Positions 50,174-61,490 are shown, counted from the stretch's first letter. The stretch: DNA of 64,000 nucleotides from Patella vulgata (GCF_932274485.2 NC_065883.2:77682059-77746058), one strand, 5' to 3'. Program-made: numbers and translations. Notes: generated by a model not told the origin, from the letters alone.

Positions 50174-50585
50174 AATGAAATGAAATGGGGTTTAACGGCC
50201 TACTGTTCTACTCCGACTTAGCTACTGAAGATGGGCATACGTCATACAGTATGCTAGGGGAGACATTTTCCCTGGACAGCGTCGCTAAATGAAATGAAAG
50301 TCCTACTGTTCTACTCTGACGGGGCTAATGAAGATAGGCATACGCCATACAGTATGCTATGAGAGACATTTTTCCCGCGGCGCTACGGCCTACTCTAAAA
50401 TCGACATTAAAATGGCAATGTATACATGATACTATTTTTGGTCCGTTACGAACGACTAGACGCGTCCGAACTGACAAGAGGAACGCATATCACAAAACCC
50501 CGAGGACCGTTCACGACAACTTCGGGATCGAACCCGGATTTACACTCACCAGTCAAGTTGATCTACCGTTGAACCCTTTAACGTG
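50174..50585 (-). mobile_element. SINE-A divergent subfamily, with a partial extra copy
   Basis: Two 3' ends in tandem (50,174-50,286, and 50,287 onward), then a body with GTCCGTTACGAACGACTAGA and a distinct tRNA-like head (CGGGATCGAACCCGG as box B, on plus). The same subfamily lies at 61,505-61,775, in the same relation to block X. Confidence 0.75.
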
Positions 50586-50660
50586 AGATATGTTTATGAA
50601 TTAACAAATTTTCTGTTATAATACATTACTCGTTTCTATTCGTTTCTATTGAATTGTTTA

Positions 50661-50927
50661 GCAGAAGTAACCCTTGACAACGCAGTGTTTAATAACAGAA
50701 TAATAATTTCAATTTTATTACCCAACCCTTTCACAAAATTTGAAAGGAATATCCTCACGCGAGGCGTTAATCTGTTTTCGTTTTCTGTTCCAATCAAACA
50801 TATAATAAGAAATGTCTTAACTTTACAATTTATTACAATTTATTCATGTATTTTAAATATTACAGTTCAAGAGATCAAAACATTTCGCTTTTACACATTC
50901 ACCAACACACGTAGACCTAAATGTATT
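50661..50927 (+). repeat. dispersed block X, copy 2
   Basis: GCAGAAGTAACCCTTGACAA to CACGTAGACCTAAATG; see copy 1 at 46,801. Confidence 0.8.
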
Positions 50928-51318
50928 TTTATACGCCCATATTTTCATGTGGCTGGATATTGTCGTCTTCCTGTCCGCCCGTCCGTCCGTTCATACTTTG
51001 AGGACATTCTATAGTTCACAATTTTATCCGATTTTGACGAAACTTGAAATATATGTTTATATCCTAAAAATCTCGGTTGCTTTCTACAAGGGCATGTATC
51101 GGACCATAACTTCATGGATGATGGCGACTGATTGTACGACAAATCATGTTTGTAGCTTGTGGACACTCCAGAGGTCACAATGAAACTGAAAAGATAGGTT
51201 TATATATTAAAGATAACCGTTCTTTTTGTTATTCGCACATACCGGACAGTACCTTCCTGGATTATATCCCCTGTCTGTTCTCTGTAACCTCTTGCAAAAT
51301 ATGTGGGCGTATCTTGCA
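50928..51318 (+). mobile_element. MITE family D, copy 2
   Basis: Starts TTTTTATACGCCCATATTTT and ends AAAATATGTGGGCGTATCTT, giving terminal inverted repeats of about 16 bp; the interior matches copy 1. Confidence 0.78.
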
Positions 51319-51639
51319 TGGTAGCCACTTGTTCAAGTACGTGTATAAATATATCTTCTTTTCCAGTTCTGACGTTCACAGACATTTCTATTCTTTGACA
51401 AATAAACCCCCAACATGTTAATATCCTCTTCCAAACCTTGAACACTCACATTTGAAAAGTTATCTTGTCTAGCAGAATCCATGGGTAGCAGTCCAAATTT
51501 TTCTTTGTTCTTTGTCCTACAGTAACAGATGTGTAATGCTTATTAAAGTTAATGTGTCATCTGCATCCTGATCGATGTGTGAATATACCATTACATCTAA
51601 CAACTCAGACAATAACATAGAAATATGTGGGAAACTTGT

Positions 51640-51910
51640 AACGTTTACAGTGAGTAAAACACTAGCCGACATGTTCGGTTCGTTTACCAGAGGGTTAAAA
51701 TACCAGCCAAAATTTTCGGTTCGTTTACAGTGAGTAAAATACTAGCCGGGTATGTTCGTTTACAGTGAGTAAAATACCAGCTGGTTATGTTCGTTTACAG
51801 TGAGTAAAATATTAGCCGAGTCTGTTCGTTTACAGTGAGTAAAATATTTGCCGAGTCTGTTCGCTTACAGTGCGTAAAATACTAATCAACATGTTCGGTT
51901 CGTTTACAGT
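51640..51910. repeat. 38-bp minisatellite
   Basis: Six to seven units with GTTCGTTTACAGTGAGTAAA and ATACTAGCCGAG. Confidence 0.85.
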
Positions 51911-52920
51911 CACCATTAGCCTAAACGACGAGTTAATCAAACTTCCAAAACCTGGTCTTCTTAAAATGGATTGTGACTGTTCTGTTAGAGGACATAGAGA
52001 TTTACCGGAAAGGGATAAAGAAAGGAACAATTATTAAATGCAACAATTCTTTCGATCAAATTCGGCTAGCATGTTTACTCAGAATTTACTTTACTTTATT
52101 ACAAGGGAAATTCCTTCCTATAGCCAACTTAGCTACATAGAATACTTATGGTACATAGAATACTTATAGTTATTATTGCACAACAGACGAGGAACATAAT
52201 TATTATAGAAAAAACTGAATCAAAAAAAAAATATTTATGAATATATACTCTTCAAAAAAAGTAGGGTATATGCAGGTTGCGATATGATAAATAGCCATGA
52301 ACATTTGACATGCTTTGAGAGTATGTTCACAGATGAAGAACCTATCGCGCCAACAGAACCAGTGAGCTGCACATGCGACACGCAATAGCGCCATACGCGT
52401 GGGAGGTGTGGTTCATTGTCAAATTTGAGACTTCAAGGAAGAGTTGATGACAACTGTCGTGTGCTGGTTTATCTATCCATGTTTGCTTTCCTATCGGTTC
52501 TTGCATGCGATTTACTGTTTAGCGTATCTTTGCTTTAGTGTGTTACGGTTAGTTGGATCGGGAGACGTGTTCGTCGACGTCAACGTCCACACTGCAAGAA
52601 TTGGCCGTGGCACTGAAATAGGAGTGGGTCAGATTGCCCCAAATCGTGATTGGACGGTTGATTAGGAGCATACCACGACGAATTGCTGAATATCTGAGGA
52701 TTTGTGGAGCAATTTCTCAATATTAAGACAAAAATCAAAAACGTCGATTTTCACTTTTGACGGTGTATCTCTTTGCGAGTGAACTGGGGCCGTCAGATAA
52801 GCCGCCCATATGAACTGTTTATGTTCATGTGTAGGCAAATGGCCTGTTATTAACATACACTGGTTACCTCTAATAAAAACAGCAGTGCATTTCCGCAGTT
52901 TTGTATTGTTTCTGAATATC
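51911..52920. other. no gene; possible DNA-transposon end
   Basis: Only short frames. TATACTCTTCAAAAAAAGTA near 52,243 resembles the ends of some invertebrate cut-and-paste transposons, but I found no partner repeat. 52,929-52,964 is (TA)n. Confidence 0.35.
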
Positions 52921-52924
52921 CCCT

Positions 52925-52927
52925 AAT

Positions 52928-52965
<38 letters not shown>

Positions 52966-53420
52966 AATACCCCCCTAATATATATATATATGTCACGAAG
53001 ATAATACAGAAGTATATACAAAAAGTTCCCAATGGGTGTTTAGTTTCATTTTTTAGGTGTTTAATAATTGATTACGTAATTTCAAACGTTGGTATAGATA
53101 TGTTCCTAAATTGATTATACGTTTGGTGTTCCTTAAAATATTTTTGAATTCATGTAAAGAAGGAAAGGACCAAATTCTACGATGAAAGAATTTGCGACTT
53201 AATTTATATATGTTGGGCAACAGAAGAGAAAGTGGTTTTCGTCTTCAACGTCGTTCGTTGTGCAGCATGTACAAATCTATTTTCACGGTCCGTTTTTTAT
53301 AACGCCCAGTTTCAACATTCAATCCCCTTTTGTATCGCCATTTGGTATATACACGGCACCAAATCAGTTTTAGGGACTCGTGGATAAATTATTTATACAA
53401 GTAAAATTATTTGCTAAACT
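52925..53420 (-). mobile_element. old LINE 3' end, copy 2
   Basis: Second copy of the 39.4-kb LINE tail: minus-strand translation in pieces gives GLNVETGRY and VEDENHFLFCCPTYIN with a frameshift between them; the 3' UTR ends in TA-rich sequence and (TA)n at 52,929-52,964. Confidence 0.7.
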
Positions 53421-53869
53421 ATGTCAGATCTCAATTCCTGACCTGATTTTAAGATAATAATGCGCCCCAGAAAAAATGCAGCTTCTTCTTTATATTGCCA
53501 TTCGGTATAAAAGCTGCACCTGGACTATTTTCCAATCTCAGCTGAGCTTTCTGCAGTTTCCCGTGATTTGTTAGACATGAAGGCCCACAGTAACTATGTG
53601 TACTATATCATATCTCCACAACAACGTTAATACATTCACGTAAAATCAATTCTGCACTTCGCTGTGATTTGTTACACATGAAGACCTTTACAAATTTCCA
53701 TTGACAAGGGGCAATAACTGAAAACAATGGTGGAACACTATTCAATTCGATTACACATAGAGAAGGTCTTGGACACCCACTTGACACAAATAAGATCATT
53801 GCAGGACAGATGGTCTGACAACATACTTGCAATTGAATTCTGCATGTTGACTGAAGTACTCGTTTCCGC

Positions 53870-54060
53870 TCAAACGACATTTTTGCCGAAATTAACAAAA
53901 GCATATACAAGTCATCTATATGCGTGTTGAGCTATCGGGTATTCCCTAGAAATTCTGCTCATCAAGCAGGTTGATTGAGTGAATAGTTCGCAGCTCTATT
54001 GGTATACATCCATCTTTTACAATTGAAGATAATCGTAAATGTATTGTTATAATAGTAATT
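53870..54060 (+). repeat. dispersed block Z, copy 2
   Basis: GAAATTAACAAAAGCATATA to GGTATACATCCATCTTTTAC; see 37,720. Confidence 0.65.
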
Positions 54061-54084
54061 TGACAATATGTTTGATATTTTGTT

Positions 54085-54567
54085 TATATGTAGTCTGTTT
54101 CTTTTTAATGTTATTAAAAAAAAACCTGTCCGCACTGCCGCGTTCCATATGACAACAAATATATTAGAGAGATGCGCATTAAAATGAATGTTTCCCTCAG
54201 AACTGGGTTGTTTTTTTTTCTCCAAAGATATTCTACTAAATTCAATTCATATCTGTTGGCTAAGACAGGGCTTAGTAATATGTGCACTGAATTTTACTTA
54301 TAACTAATGTAGAGGTCGCAGCGTTTTACTTAATAGGGTCCATATTGCTGACTATTCATGGGGTTTGAATGCAACTCAATATGTACTTATTATGCAGGCT
54401 TTATAACGCTATATAACTGCGCATTTTATTATAAAAGGTCATTAGCAAGCTGGTTGTTTTGGTGAATAGATCACAGCTCTGCTGGTATACATCCATATTT
54501 TAATATTCAAGCCAATTAATTTGACTATGTTAGATATCGATTGAAATATTTGAACGACTATAAGTTG
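54085..54567 (+). repeat. dispersed block Y, copy 3
   Basis: TAGTCTGTTTCTTTTTAATG through GTTTCCCTCAGAACTGGGTT to TTGAACGACTATAAGTTG; matches copy 1 closely and continues, past the SINE, into a shared flank (cf. 42,720-42,800). Confidence 0.75.
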
Positions 54568-54581
54568 TCCCTTGCCAGGTG

Positions 54582-54954
54582 GGGGTCACGGTGGCTAAGT
54601 GGATTAGGCGCTGGCTCGCTAGTCTCGAGGTCGGGTGTTCGATCCCTGGATTGGCCGCGAAAGTTCATCCAGATTTTCCAGCGCGGCTCCCCCTTGTCAG
54701 TGATGCGGGACGGAGGGCCTGACAAGGACAGCTGTCTAGTCGTTCGGATGGGACGAAAAACCGAGGTCCCGTGTACTCATTGGCGTGCACGTAAAAGATA
54801 CCTTAACAGTTGGTATTCGATATAAGAGTAGGCCGTAGTGCCGCTGCCCGGGCAAAATTCCCCTAATAGCACATTGTATGGCGGATGCCCGTCTTCACTA
54901 GCCCAGTTCGGAGCAGAACAGTAGGACGTTAAACCCAGTTCATTTCATTTCGTT
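54582..54954 (+). mobile_element. SINE-A, full-length reference copy with target-site duplication
   Basis: Best-preserved SINE-A. Head with box A (GGTGGCTAAGTGGATTAGGC) and box B (GTGTTCGATCCCTGG); body with GTCAGTGATGCGGGACGGAG, TCGTTCGGATGGGACGAAAA and GGCGTGCACGTAAAAGATAC; 3' end AACAGTAGGACGTTAAACCC and an ATTTC-type tail. A 14-bp direct repeat TCCCTTGCCAGGTG flanks it (54,568-54,581; 54,955-54,968). Confidence 0.93.
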
Positions 54955-55049
54955 TCCCTTGCCAGGTGAATGGTCCTAGACCATGGACAAGGGGTAACCA
55001 CGCCGGAAAATCCAGATGAACTTTCTGGGGCAATGCAGAGATGTAACGT

Positions 55050-55420
55050 CTCCAGGTTGTGTCTCAGTCAATATATACCGTGTTTTACAGTCAGTAAGAG
55101 ATACATGCGGTATCTTACAGTTGGTCAGACAAAATGACACATTTTACTTACGCAAACCTATCAATCGAGAGAATAACAGTAATGTTATAAATTTTTATTT
55201 AAATATACAGTTGGTGTGTCTATTTACGGTCAGAATGAGATACATGTCACGTCGTACCATCAGTAACAGACACCATCTGTCCTGTTTTACAGCAACAGCA
55301 ACAAATGCACGCAGTGTCTTACAGTCAGTAATATAACTTCAACGCAAGACAAATGTCTTGACTTACAATCAGCAAGATATAGACGCAGTGTCTTATAGTC
55401 TGTAATATAACTGGTGACCC
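55050..55420. repeat. degenerate repeat around TTACAGTCAGTAA
   Basis: Units of 45-60 bp with GTCTTACAGTCAGTAATATA and variants. Confidence 0.65.
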
Positions 55421-55797
55421 CCAGGGGGAGAACCACGCCCAATTTTTTTTTCTGTTTATCGTATACATGCCGCAATTCTGAATATAGCATAACGACGCCA
55501 CCAACTACTGATTATGATGCATGTCCCACACCCCAGGGGAAGAACCACACCCAAGTTTTATGTATAGCGGCTAAAGGCCACAATTCTGAATGGATTATCT
55601 TGGAACTTGATGTACTTATTCCATATACCAAAGGACGACAACTATTGATTTTGGTGGATCACCCGACTCCCTTGAACAGTGCAACACCCACTTTATTGTT
55701 AATATTTTATCTGTAAATACTCTACAGGTTGTAATTATTAACAGATTTTGTTCCATTTCGGTATAATCTAACATAGGGTTGTACCTATTACTATTGG
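55420..55797 (+). repeat. dispersed block W, copy 2, left part
   Basis: Several W sub-units (CCCCAGGGG..AGAACCACGCCCA), ending GTACCTATTACTATTGG where the LINE enters; continues at 61,226. Confidence 0.75.
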
Positions 55798-56319
55798 CCC
55801 CCCTAGGGTGCAGGGGGTGATAAGAATATACCCTTCGTATGTCCTGCGTGTCGTAAAAGGCGACTAAAAGGATCCCTGTAATGGGGCAACGTGTTTGCCG
55901 TGCGTTGCGACCCGTGTCGGTGGAGAGTGGAATCCGGGTAATTGAGTGGGGATTTGGCTTGCGAGCCTTTTCTCTGCAACACATTACTTTGGCCCATGGT
56001 TCACCTAGACGGGAGGTCAGAGTGGCCCACTCTGATCAATCGGCTTTGGTCGTGTTAGTTGATGAGAAGATGATTATTTTTCTCTCTTACTGTGGTATTA
56101 GTTTAGTACAGTTAAACCTTTGCGTCCTGTAGCATATTCTCAGAAACGGCGGCTTGGGTCAATCGGATAAAGCACAAGATCTCCTCTTTACTTTGTCTGA
56201 GTATATCACTGACTGCTCTCGTCGGGCGCCAGCGCTGGATATCCGCGCAATAGCCTGTACGGATGTTGCAATCCTTGGTGATTGGGGAGCAGTCAGTGAT
56301 GAATCTTTAAAGCTTATAA
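55798..56319 (+). promoter_or_regulatory. LINE 5' UTR with hairpin motif
   Basis: GC-richer than its surroundings. Opens with CCCTAGGGTGCAGGGGGTGA and the self-complementary GTCGTAAAAGGCGAC (near 55,851). Likely carries the internal promoter that LINEs of this type need, but no specific promoter element was identified. Confidence 0.5.
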
Positions 56320-57439
56320 ATGGCTTCCCAAAATAAAAAACCTCGTCCGCCGAAACGCGGACCGACAGACGATATCTTTGATATTTCTAATAAAACTTCC
56401 CGAACTTGGTATATGTTTCTGGTTCTTGAGAGTACCAATGAAACCTCATTAAGTAAACAATCTCCTTTTTTAATTGCTAAGGGTCTCGCCGGATTATCTG
56501 GTGAACCTAAAAGCGTTAAAAAAAATGAGGAATGGCACTCTCTTGGTTGAATGCGCTAAAGAGCAACACTCGTTATGTTTATTAAAATCTACAACTTTAG
56601 CGGGCATTCCAATAAAGGTAACACCTCATAATAGTCTAAATTTTTCTAGAGGTGTTATTAGGTCTCAGGATTTAGAAGGTAGTAATGAGGAAGAGATGCT
56701 TGAAAATCTCTCCTCACAAGGTGTAACAGTTGTAAAACGCATTTCCACCAAGCGTAATGGTAACATCATCCAAACCAACACCTATATCGTGACATTCAAC
56801 AAACCAGAACTGCCCAAAACGATAAAAGCTGGATTTCGCTTAATTCCAGTTTCTCCTTACATACCAAACCCATTACGTTGCTTTCAGTGCCAACGCTTTG
56901 GGCACAGCAAGAATGTATCTAAGGGAAAACCAATTTGTGCACGATGTGGCCAAGATGGCCACGAAAGTGAAACATGCCAACTCCCATATCACTGTGCCAA
57001 TTGCAAAGGAGCTCATTTTGCTTATTCAAGAGAGTGTCCTTTGTGGAAAAAAGAGAAACAGGTGCAACAGGTCAAAACAGAAAAAAATATTTCTTACCCT
57101 GAAGCGCGGAAATTGGTAGAGATTGCCACACCAGTGCCCTTATTTGCAACTTCGTTTGCAAATATAGCGAAGCCAAAGACCGTTTCCGTTGCTTGTCAGA
57201 CCGAGTTGCCCCTGCCAGCTTCCGGGCAGACAGGATCATCGACTAAGCCTCCAATACCAAAGAAACCAGAATTTATTGCCCTCGGCACTCAGACAAGTTC
57301 GTCGTTAGTGCCAGAGGCGGCAGAGGAGATTGTGCCAGAAACTCCTCCTTCAAATGGTGGAAAGCCACCCACACTACCCCCGAAAGGTGGAAAACCACCC
57401 AAAAACTTCCCGAACTTGGTATATGTTTCTGGTTCTTGA
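56320..57439 (+). pseudogene. LINE ORF1, frameshifted
   Basis: ATG at 56,320 opens a frame (MASQNKKPRPPKRGPTDDIF) that ends after an A8 run near 56,518-56,526; the homologous reading continues in another frame (from about 56,527) to 57,439. The second part carries a zinc-knuckle array at about 56,880-57,060: CFQCQRFGHSK.., CARCGQDGHESETC and CANCKGAHFAYSREC. The first knuckle seems to lack its last Cys (Ser in its place). A proline/glycine-rich tail (GGKPPTLPPKGGKPPKN) follows. ORF1 proteins of this kind bind the element's RNA. Confidence 0.85.
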
Positions 57440-57710
57440 GAGTACCAATGAAACCTCATTAAGTAAACAATCTCCTTTTTTAATTGCTAAGGGTCTCGCC
57501 GGATTATCTGGTGAACCTAAAAGCGTTAAAAAAAATGAGGAATGGCACTCTCTTGGTTGAATGCGCTAAAGAGCAACACTCGTTATGTTTATTAAAATCT
57601 ACAACTTTAGCGGGCATTCCAATAAAGGTAACACCTCATAATAGTCTAAATTTTTCTAGAGGTGTTATTAGGTCTCAGGATTTAGAAGGTAGTAATGAGG
57701 AAGAGATGCT
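57402..57710 (+). repeat. perfect internal duplication of ORF1 5' sequence
   Basis: 56,392-56,700 is repeated at 57,402-57,710 without a difference that I can find (309 bp, offset 1,010), including the same A8 run. It sits inside the proline-rich tail of ORF1, and AAACCACCCAAAAACT flanks it on both sides (57,392 and 57,711). Confidence 0.93.
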
Positions 57711-57911
57711 AAACCACCCAAAAACTCTAAAGACCGACCTCCAACTGCGAAGGCCGGTTCAAAACTTCTGTCCGTCCGTAGTAGGAAGGGCGAAGATGAT
57801 CCTGTCCAGACCTATAATAGGGAATCAGGACAGTATGATGGATGTTGTTGTGGAGATTCACGACCCCAATCCCAAACAACAGTCAAGAAGTCCTGTTAAA
57901 CATCCCTGACG

Positions 57912-60900
57912 ATGGTCAATTCCATAATTCAATGGAACTGTCGTGGTATCAAGCCCAATTTTAATGAAGTCCAAATCCTAATACAAAAATTCAATCCATT
58001 AGCTATTTGTTTACAAGAAACACTTCTTAAAACATCTGATAAATTATCATTTAAACATTTTGTTGAATATCACCATTTTGCTACTAATGATGGTATAGCA
58101 CATTATGGTGTTTCCATTATTATTAATGGAGATGTCCCACAGAGTTTCAACAAACCATGGTATAATGATGATTGCAAATCCGCTTTTAAAGAGCGTGGTC
58201 GTATTTTGAGACGACTCGAGACTCACCCTTCCATGGAAAATATTGCTGCTTACCAAATGGTCCGGGCGAAGGCCCGTAGAACCATACGCCAAGCAAAGAA
58301 ATCTTCATGGCAAGGTTATGTCTCGAGGATAAATTCCCGTACCACTTCCAAATCGGTATGGGATAGGATTCGTCGGATTAAAGGTAAAAGTAGTGCATTA
58401 TCAGTCAACCATCTAAATGTTGATAATACCACCTTAACAACATTTCCCGATATTGCTAATTCTCTGGACAGTTCAATCTCATTCAATTCATCATCCAATT
58501 TCTCCTCGGATGCCTTTCGAGGTATTAAGCAACAACAGGAGAAAAGGCGACTTAATTTCAAGTCCCGCAATGATGAATGCTACAACGATAACTACTCCAT
58601 TGCAGAGCTCCGGGATTCGCTTAAGCGAGCTCGCGATACTGCAACTGGTCCAGATGAAATACACTACCAAATTCTAAAACATTTACCTTTTCCTACACTC
58701 TTGATTTTGTTAGATCTTTTTAACCGTATTTGGGTTGATGGGAATTTCCCTCCTTCGTGGCACAAAGCCACAATAATTCCCATCCCTAAACCGGGTAAAG
58801 ATCCTACGAATCCTACCAACTATCGTCCGATCGCTTTAACTAGCTGTATTTGCAAAACCATGGAGAGATTGATCAATCGAAGGCTTGTTTGGTACCTCGA
58901 GTCCAACAACCTCATTACAGACCTCCAATGTGGATTTCGGTCCCAAAGAAGCACTCTTGATCATCTCGTTCGATTTGAAACGTTCGTCAGGGACGCTTTC
59001 ATCCAGAAACAACACTTAGTTGCCATTTTCTTTGATCTGGAGAAAGCGTACGATACCACATGGAAATATGGTATCATGCGTGACCTCCATAACTAAGGTT
59101 TACGAGGTCGGTTGCCTATCTTTATTTCCAATTTCCTAGAAGATAGGTCGTTTAAGGTTCTTCTGGGATCAATTTTCTCTGACCCATTTCCTCAGGAAAT
59201 GGGAGTCCCTCAGGGAAGTATATTATCTCCCACCCTTTTTTCCATCAAGATCAATACCATACCATCATGCCTTAAACGTGGGGTCGACGGCTCTCTTTAT
59301 GTTGATGACTTTCAGATGTGTTACGGATCGACAAGTATGCAGACAATCGAACGTCAGTTGCAGCTTTGTTTGAATTCTATTCAACGATGGGCAACTGACA
59401 ATGGATTTCGTTTTTCGAAATCCAAGACTGTCTGTATGCATTTTTGTCAAAGAAGAGGTTTACATCCTGATCCAGAGCTTACACTGGATGGCAATCCCAT
59501 TCCAGTTGTAGACGAAACGAAATTCTTAGGTTTGGTATTTGATAAGAAATTATCATTTATACCCCATATAAAGAGCCTTAAGAAGAAATGTCTGAAAGCC
59601 CTTAACATATTGAGAGTCCTGTCAAACACTGACTGGGGAGCAAACCGTAAGGTCTTGCTCAGAATATATCGAGCATTAAAAAGATCCAAACTCGATTATG
59701 GGTGTATTGTGTATGGATCGGCCCGTGGGTCTTATCTCAAAGAGCTTGACACCATACACAACCAAGGACTTAGAATCAGTTTAGGAGCCTTTCGTACATC
59801 TCCAGTGCATAGTTTATACGTCGAGGCGCACGAGCCCTCATTGCACGACAGACGTGATAAACTAGCACTGCAGTATGCTACAAAAATTTCATCACTCCCT
59901 AATCATATTTCATATAACACCATCTTTAGACCCTACCACGAGCATTTATATATGCTTAAACCTAAAGTTATTCCATCATTTGGTATTCGCATTCAACCCC
60001 TTTTGTCTGGAGCTGGAATCAGCCATGACAGTATTGCGAATACCCTTTTGTTTAGGACTCCACCGTGGGTTATATCTCCACCTAAGATCGATTTCGATCT
60101 AACACAACATAAAAAGAAAGATACTAGCTCCACGGTGTTTAAGTCTCTCTTTCGAGAGCTTAGGTCTAAATATGGTGATTATGCTCCAATTTATACAGAT
60201 GGCTCGAAAGATGGTGATCGGGTAGCTTCGGCTACTGTGACGCCATCTGAGACCATATCTGTGCGTCTTCCACCTGCAGCTTCTATTTTTACAGCTGAGC
60301 TTCAGGCTATACTGCAGGCCCTGGAGTTCATTCAATCCTCACCTTTTTTTAAAACATATCATCTTTACTGATTCTTTGTCCTCTCTCCAAGCAATAAATA
60401 ATAAACAACTTGATCACCCATTAGTAGCAGACATTTATCGTATGCTACTATCTTTCGAGAGTATCAGCAAGGATATTGTCCTTTGCTTGCTCCCCAGTCA
60501 CATGGATATAAAAGGGAATGATCAAGCAGATTTGGCTGCCAAGTCTGCTTTAGATCTTCTCATATACTTTATTTTTTTTATACCTTTCAATGATTTTAAA
60601 TTTTCTATAAATTCTTTTATATATGACCGCTGGCAACGGTCTTGGGATCTTGCAGACACAAACAAACTTCATCACATTAAACCTCTGATAGGAGACTGGC
60701 CAAACTCCTATAGAACCAACAGGAGGGATGAAGTTGTTTTGTGTCGCTCTCGTATTGGTCATACTTTTTTAACTCACATTTTCATTTTGAAGCGAGAGCC
60801 GCAACCAGAATGTGTTCACTGTCATGTTCCTTTGACAGTTAAGCACATTTTGATTGAGTGTAATCATCTCAAGAATGTAAGATCAAACTATTACCGTTGC

Positions 60901-60990
60901 CAGTCACTACATCAATTATTTGCTCAACCGGAGCTGTATGGAAAATTGTTAAACTTTTTAAAAGAGACAAACTTTTATTACAAATTTTAA
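57912..60990 (+). pseudogene. LINE ORF2: endonuclease remnant, reverse transcriptase, RNase H
   Basis: Starts MVNSIIQWNCRGIKPNFNEV, the APE-type endonuclease start; after about 65 residues (YGVSIIINGDVPQSF) it jumps to NKPWYNDDCKSAFKERG, which in relatives lies between endonuclease and reverse transcriptase, so most of the endonuclease is missing. Reverse transcriptase motifs follow: GPDEIHYQILK, IPIPKPGKDPTNPTNYRPIA, LQCGFRSQRSTLDHL, FFDLEKAYDTTW, MGVPQGSILSPTLFS, YVDDF near 59,300, and FLGLVFDKKLSF. One stop (TAA, 59,094-59,096) lies between motifs in an otherwise continuous frame. RNase H: YTDGSKDGDRVASA, FTAELQAILQALEF, then a frameshift near 60,340-60,375, DSLSSLQAINNKQ and SHMDIKGNDQADLA. 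C-terminal CVHCHVPLTVKHILIECNHL. Confidence 0.9.
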
Positions 60991-61225
60991 TTGTATATAT
61001 ATATATCCGTATTTTTGTTTTTAATTATTGATATACATAAAGGACTTATATTTATTTATATTTATGTTTAACAACATCGTCTGTGATACTTGTTTTTATT
61101 TATGTATATAAATATATTTATGTGATATTGATTTAATTTGTCTCGTCAAAGTCACCATGTGTTTGGCACCATATAGCCCGGTTGGAGCTGACGTGCCATA
61201 AAACTCCATTTCATTTCATTTCATT

Positions 61226-61490
61226 TATTACTATTGGTCCATGACCAATACCCGGGGCACAGCCACGCCCACTTTTTTGTTTTCTTATCTACATGCTGGA
61301 ATTCTGAATGTATCATCTTGGAACCTGGCATATTTATTCTTCATACCGTAAGGGCAGTAACTATTTATTTTGGTGCATGCCCCGACCCACTTCATTTTTG
61401 TTATTAATATTTAATCTGTAAATTTGGCCAAATAACTAAATGGCTGTTTTTCCATAAGTATGTGTTATAGTTTATTGTTCTATCCGTGTA
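61226..61490 (+). repeat. dispersed block W, copy 2, right part
   Basis: Resumes with TATTACTATTGGTCCATGAC and ACAGCCACGCCCACTTTTTT. The words CTGTTTTTCCATAA then GTATGTGTTATAGTTTATTG mark the site that in copy 1 holds the TTAAAGG MITE. Confidence 0.75.

Larger units (their letters stand above)
55798..61225 (+). mobile_element. I-type LINE (RNase H-bearing), 5.4 kb, 5' end reached, now defective
   Basis: 5' UTR 55,798-56,319; ORF1 (zinc-knuckle, nucleic-acid-binding protein) 56,320-57,9xx; ORF2 (endonuclease remnant, reverse transcriptase, RNase H, C-terminal Cys motif) 57,912-60,990; 3' UTR 60,991-61,225, ending AACTCCATTTCATTTCATTT. A 12-bp target-site duplication TATTACTATTGG flanks it (55,786-55,797; 61,226-61,237). 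A paralogous unfilled site exists at 49,235-49,260. Defects: a frameshift at an A-run in ORF1, an internal 0.3-kb duplication in ORF1, a large internal loss in the endonuclease, one stop in the reverse transcriptase region and a shift in RNase H. RNase H together with an APE-type endonuclease points to the I superfamily; the exact clade (I, Nimb or similar) is inference. Confidence 0.93.

Noticed and set aside
50945-51445. Short overlapping frames on both strands in MITE D
   Set aside because: Shared with other copies of the element but interrupted differently; no protein motif.
52203-52394. Cys/Trp-rich 63-codon frame on the minus strand
   Set aside because: No family recognised and the flanking sequence looks like a worn DNA-transposon end; not supported as a gene.
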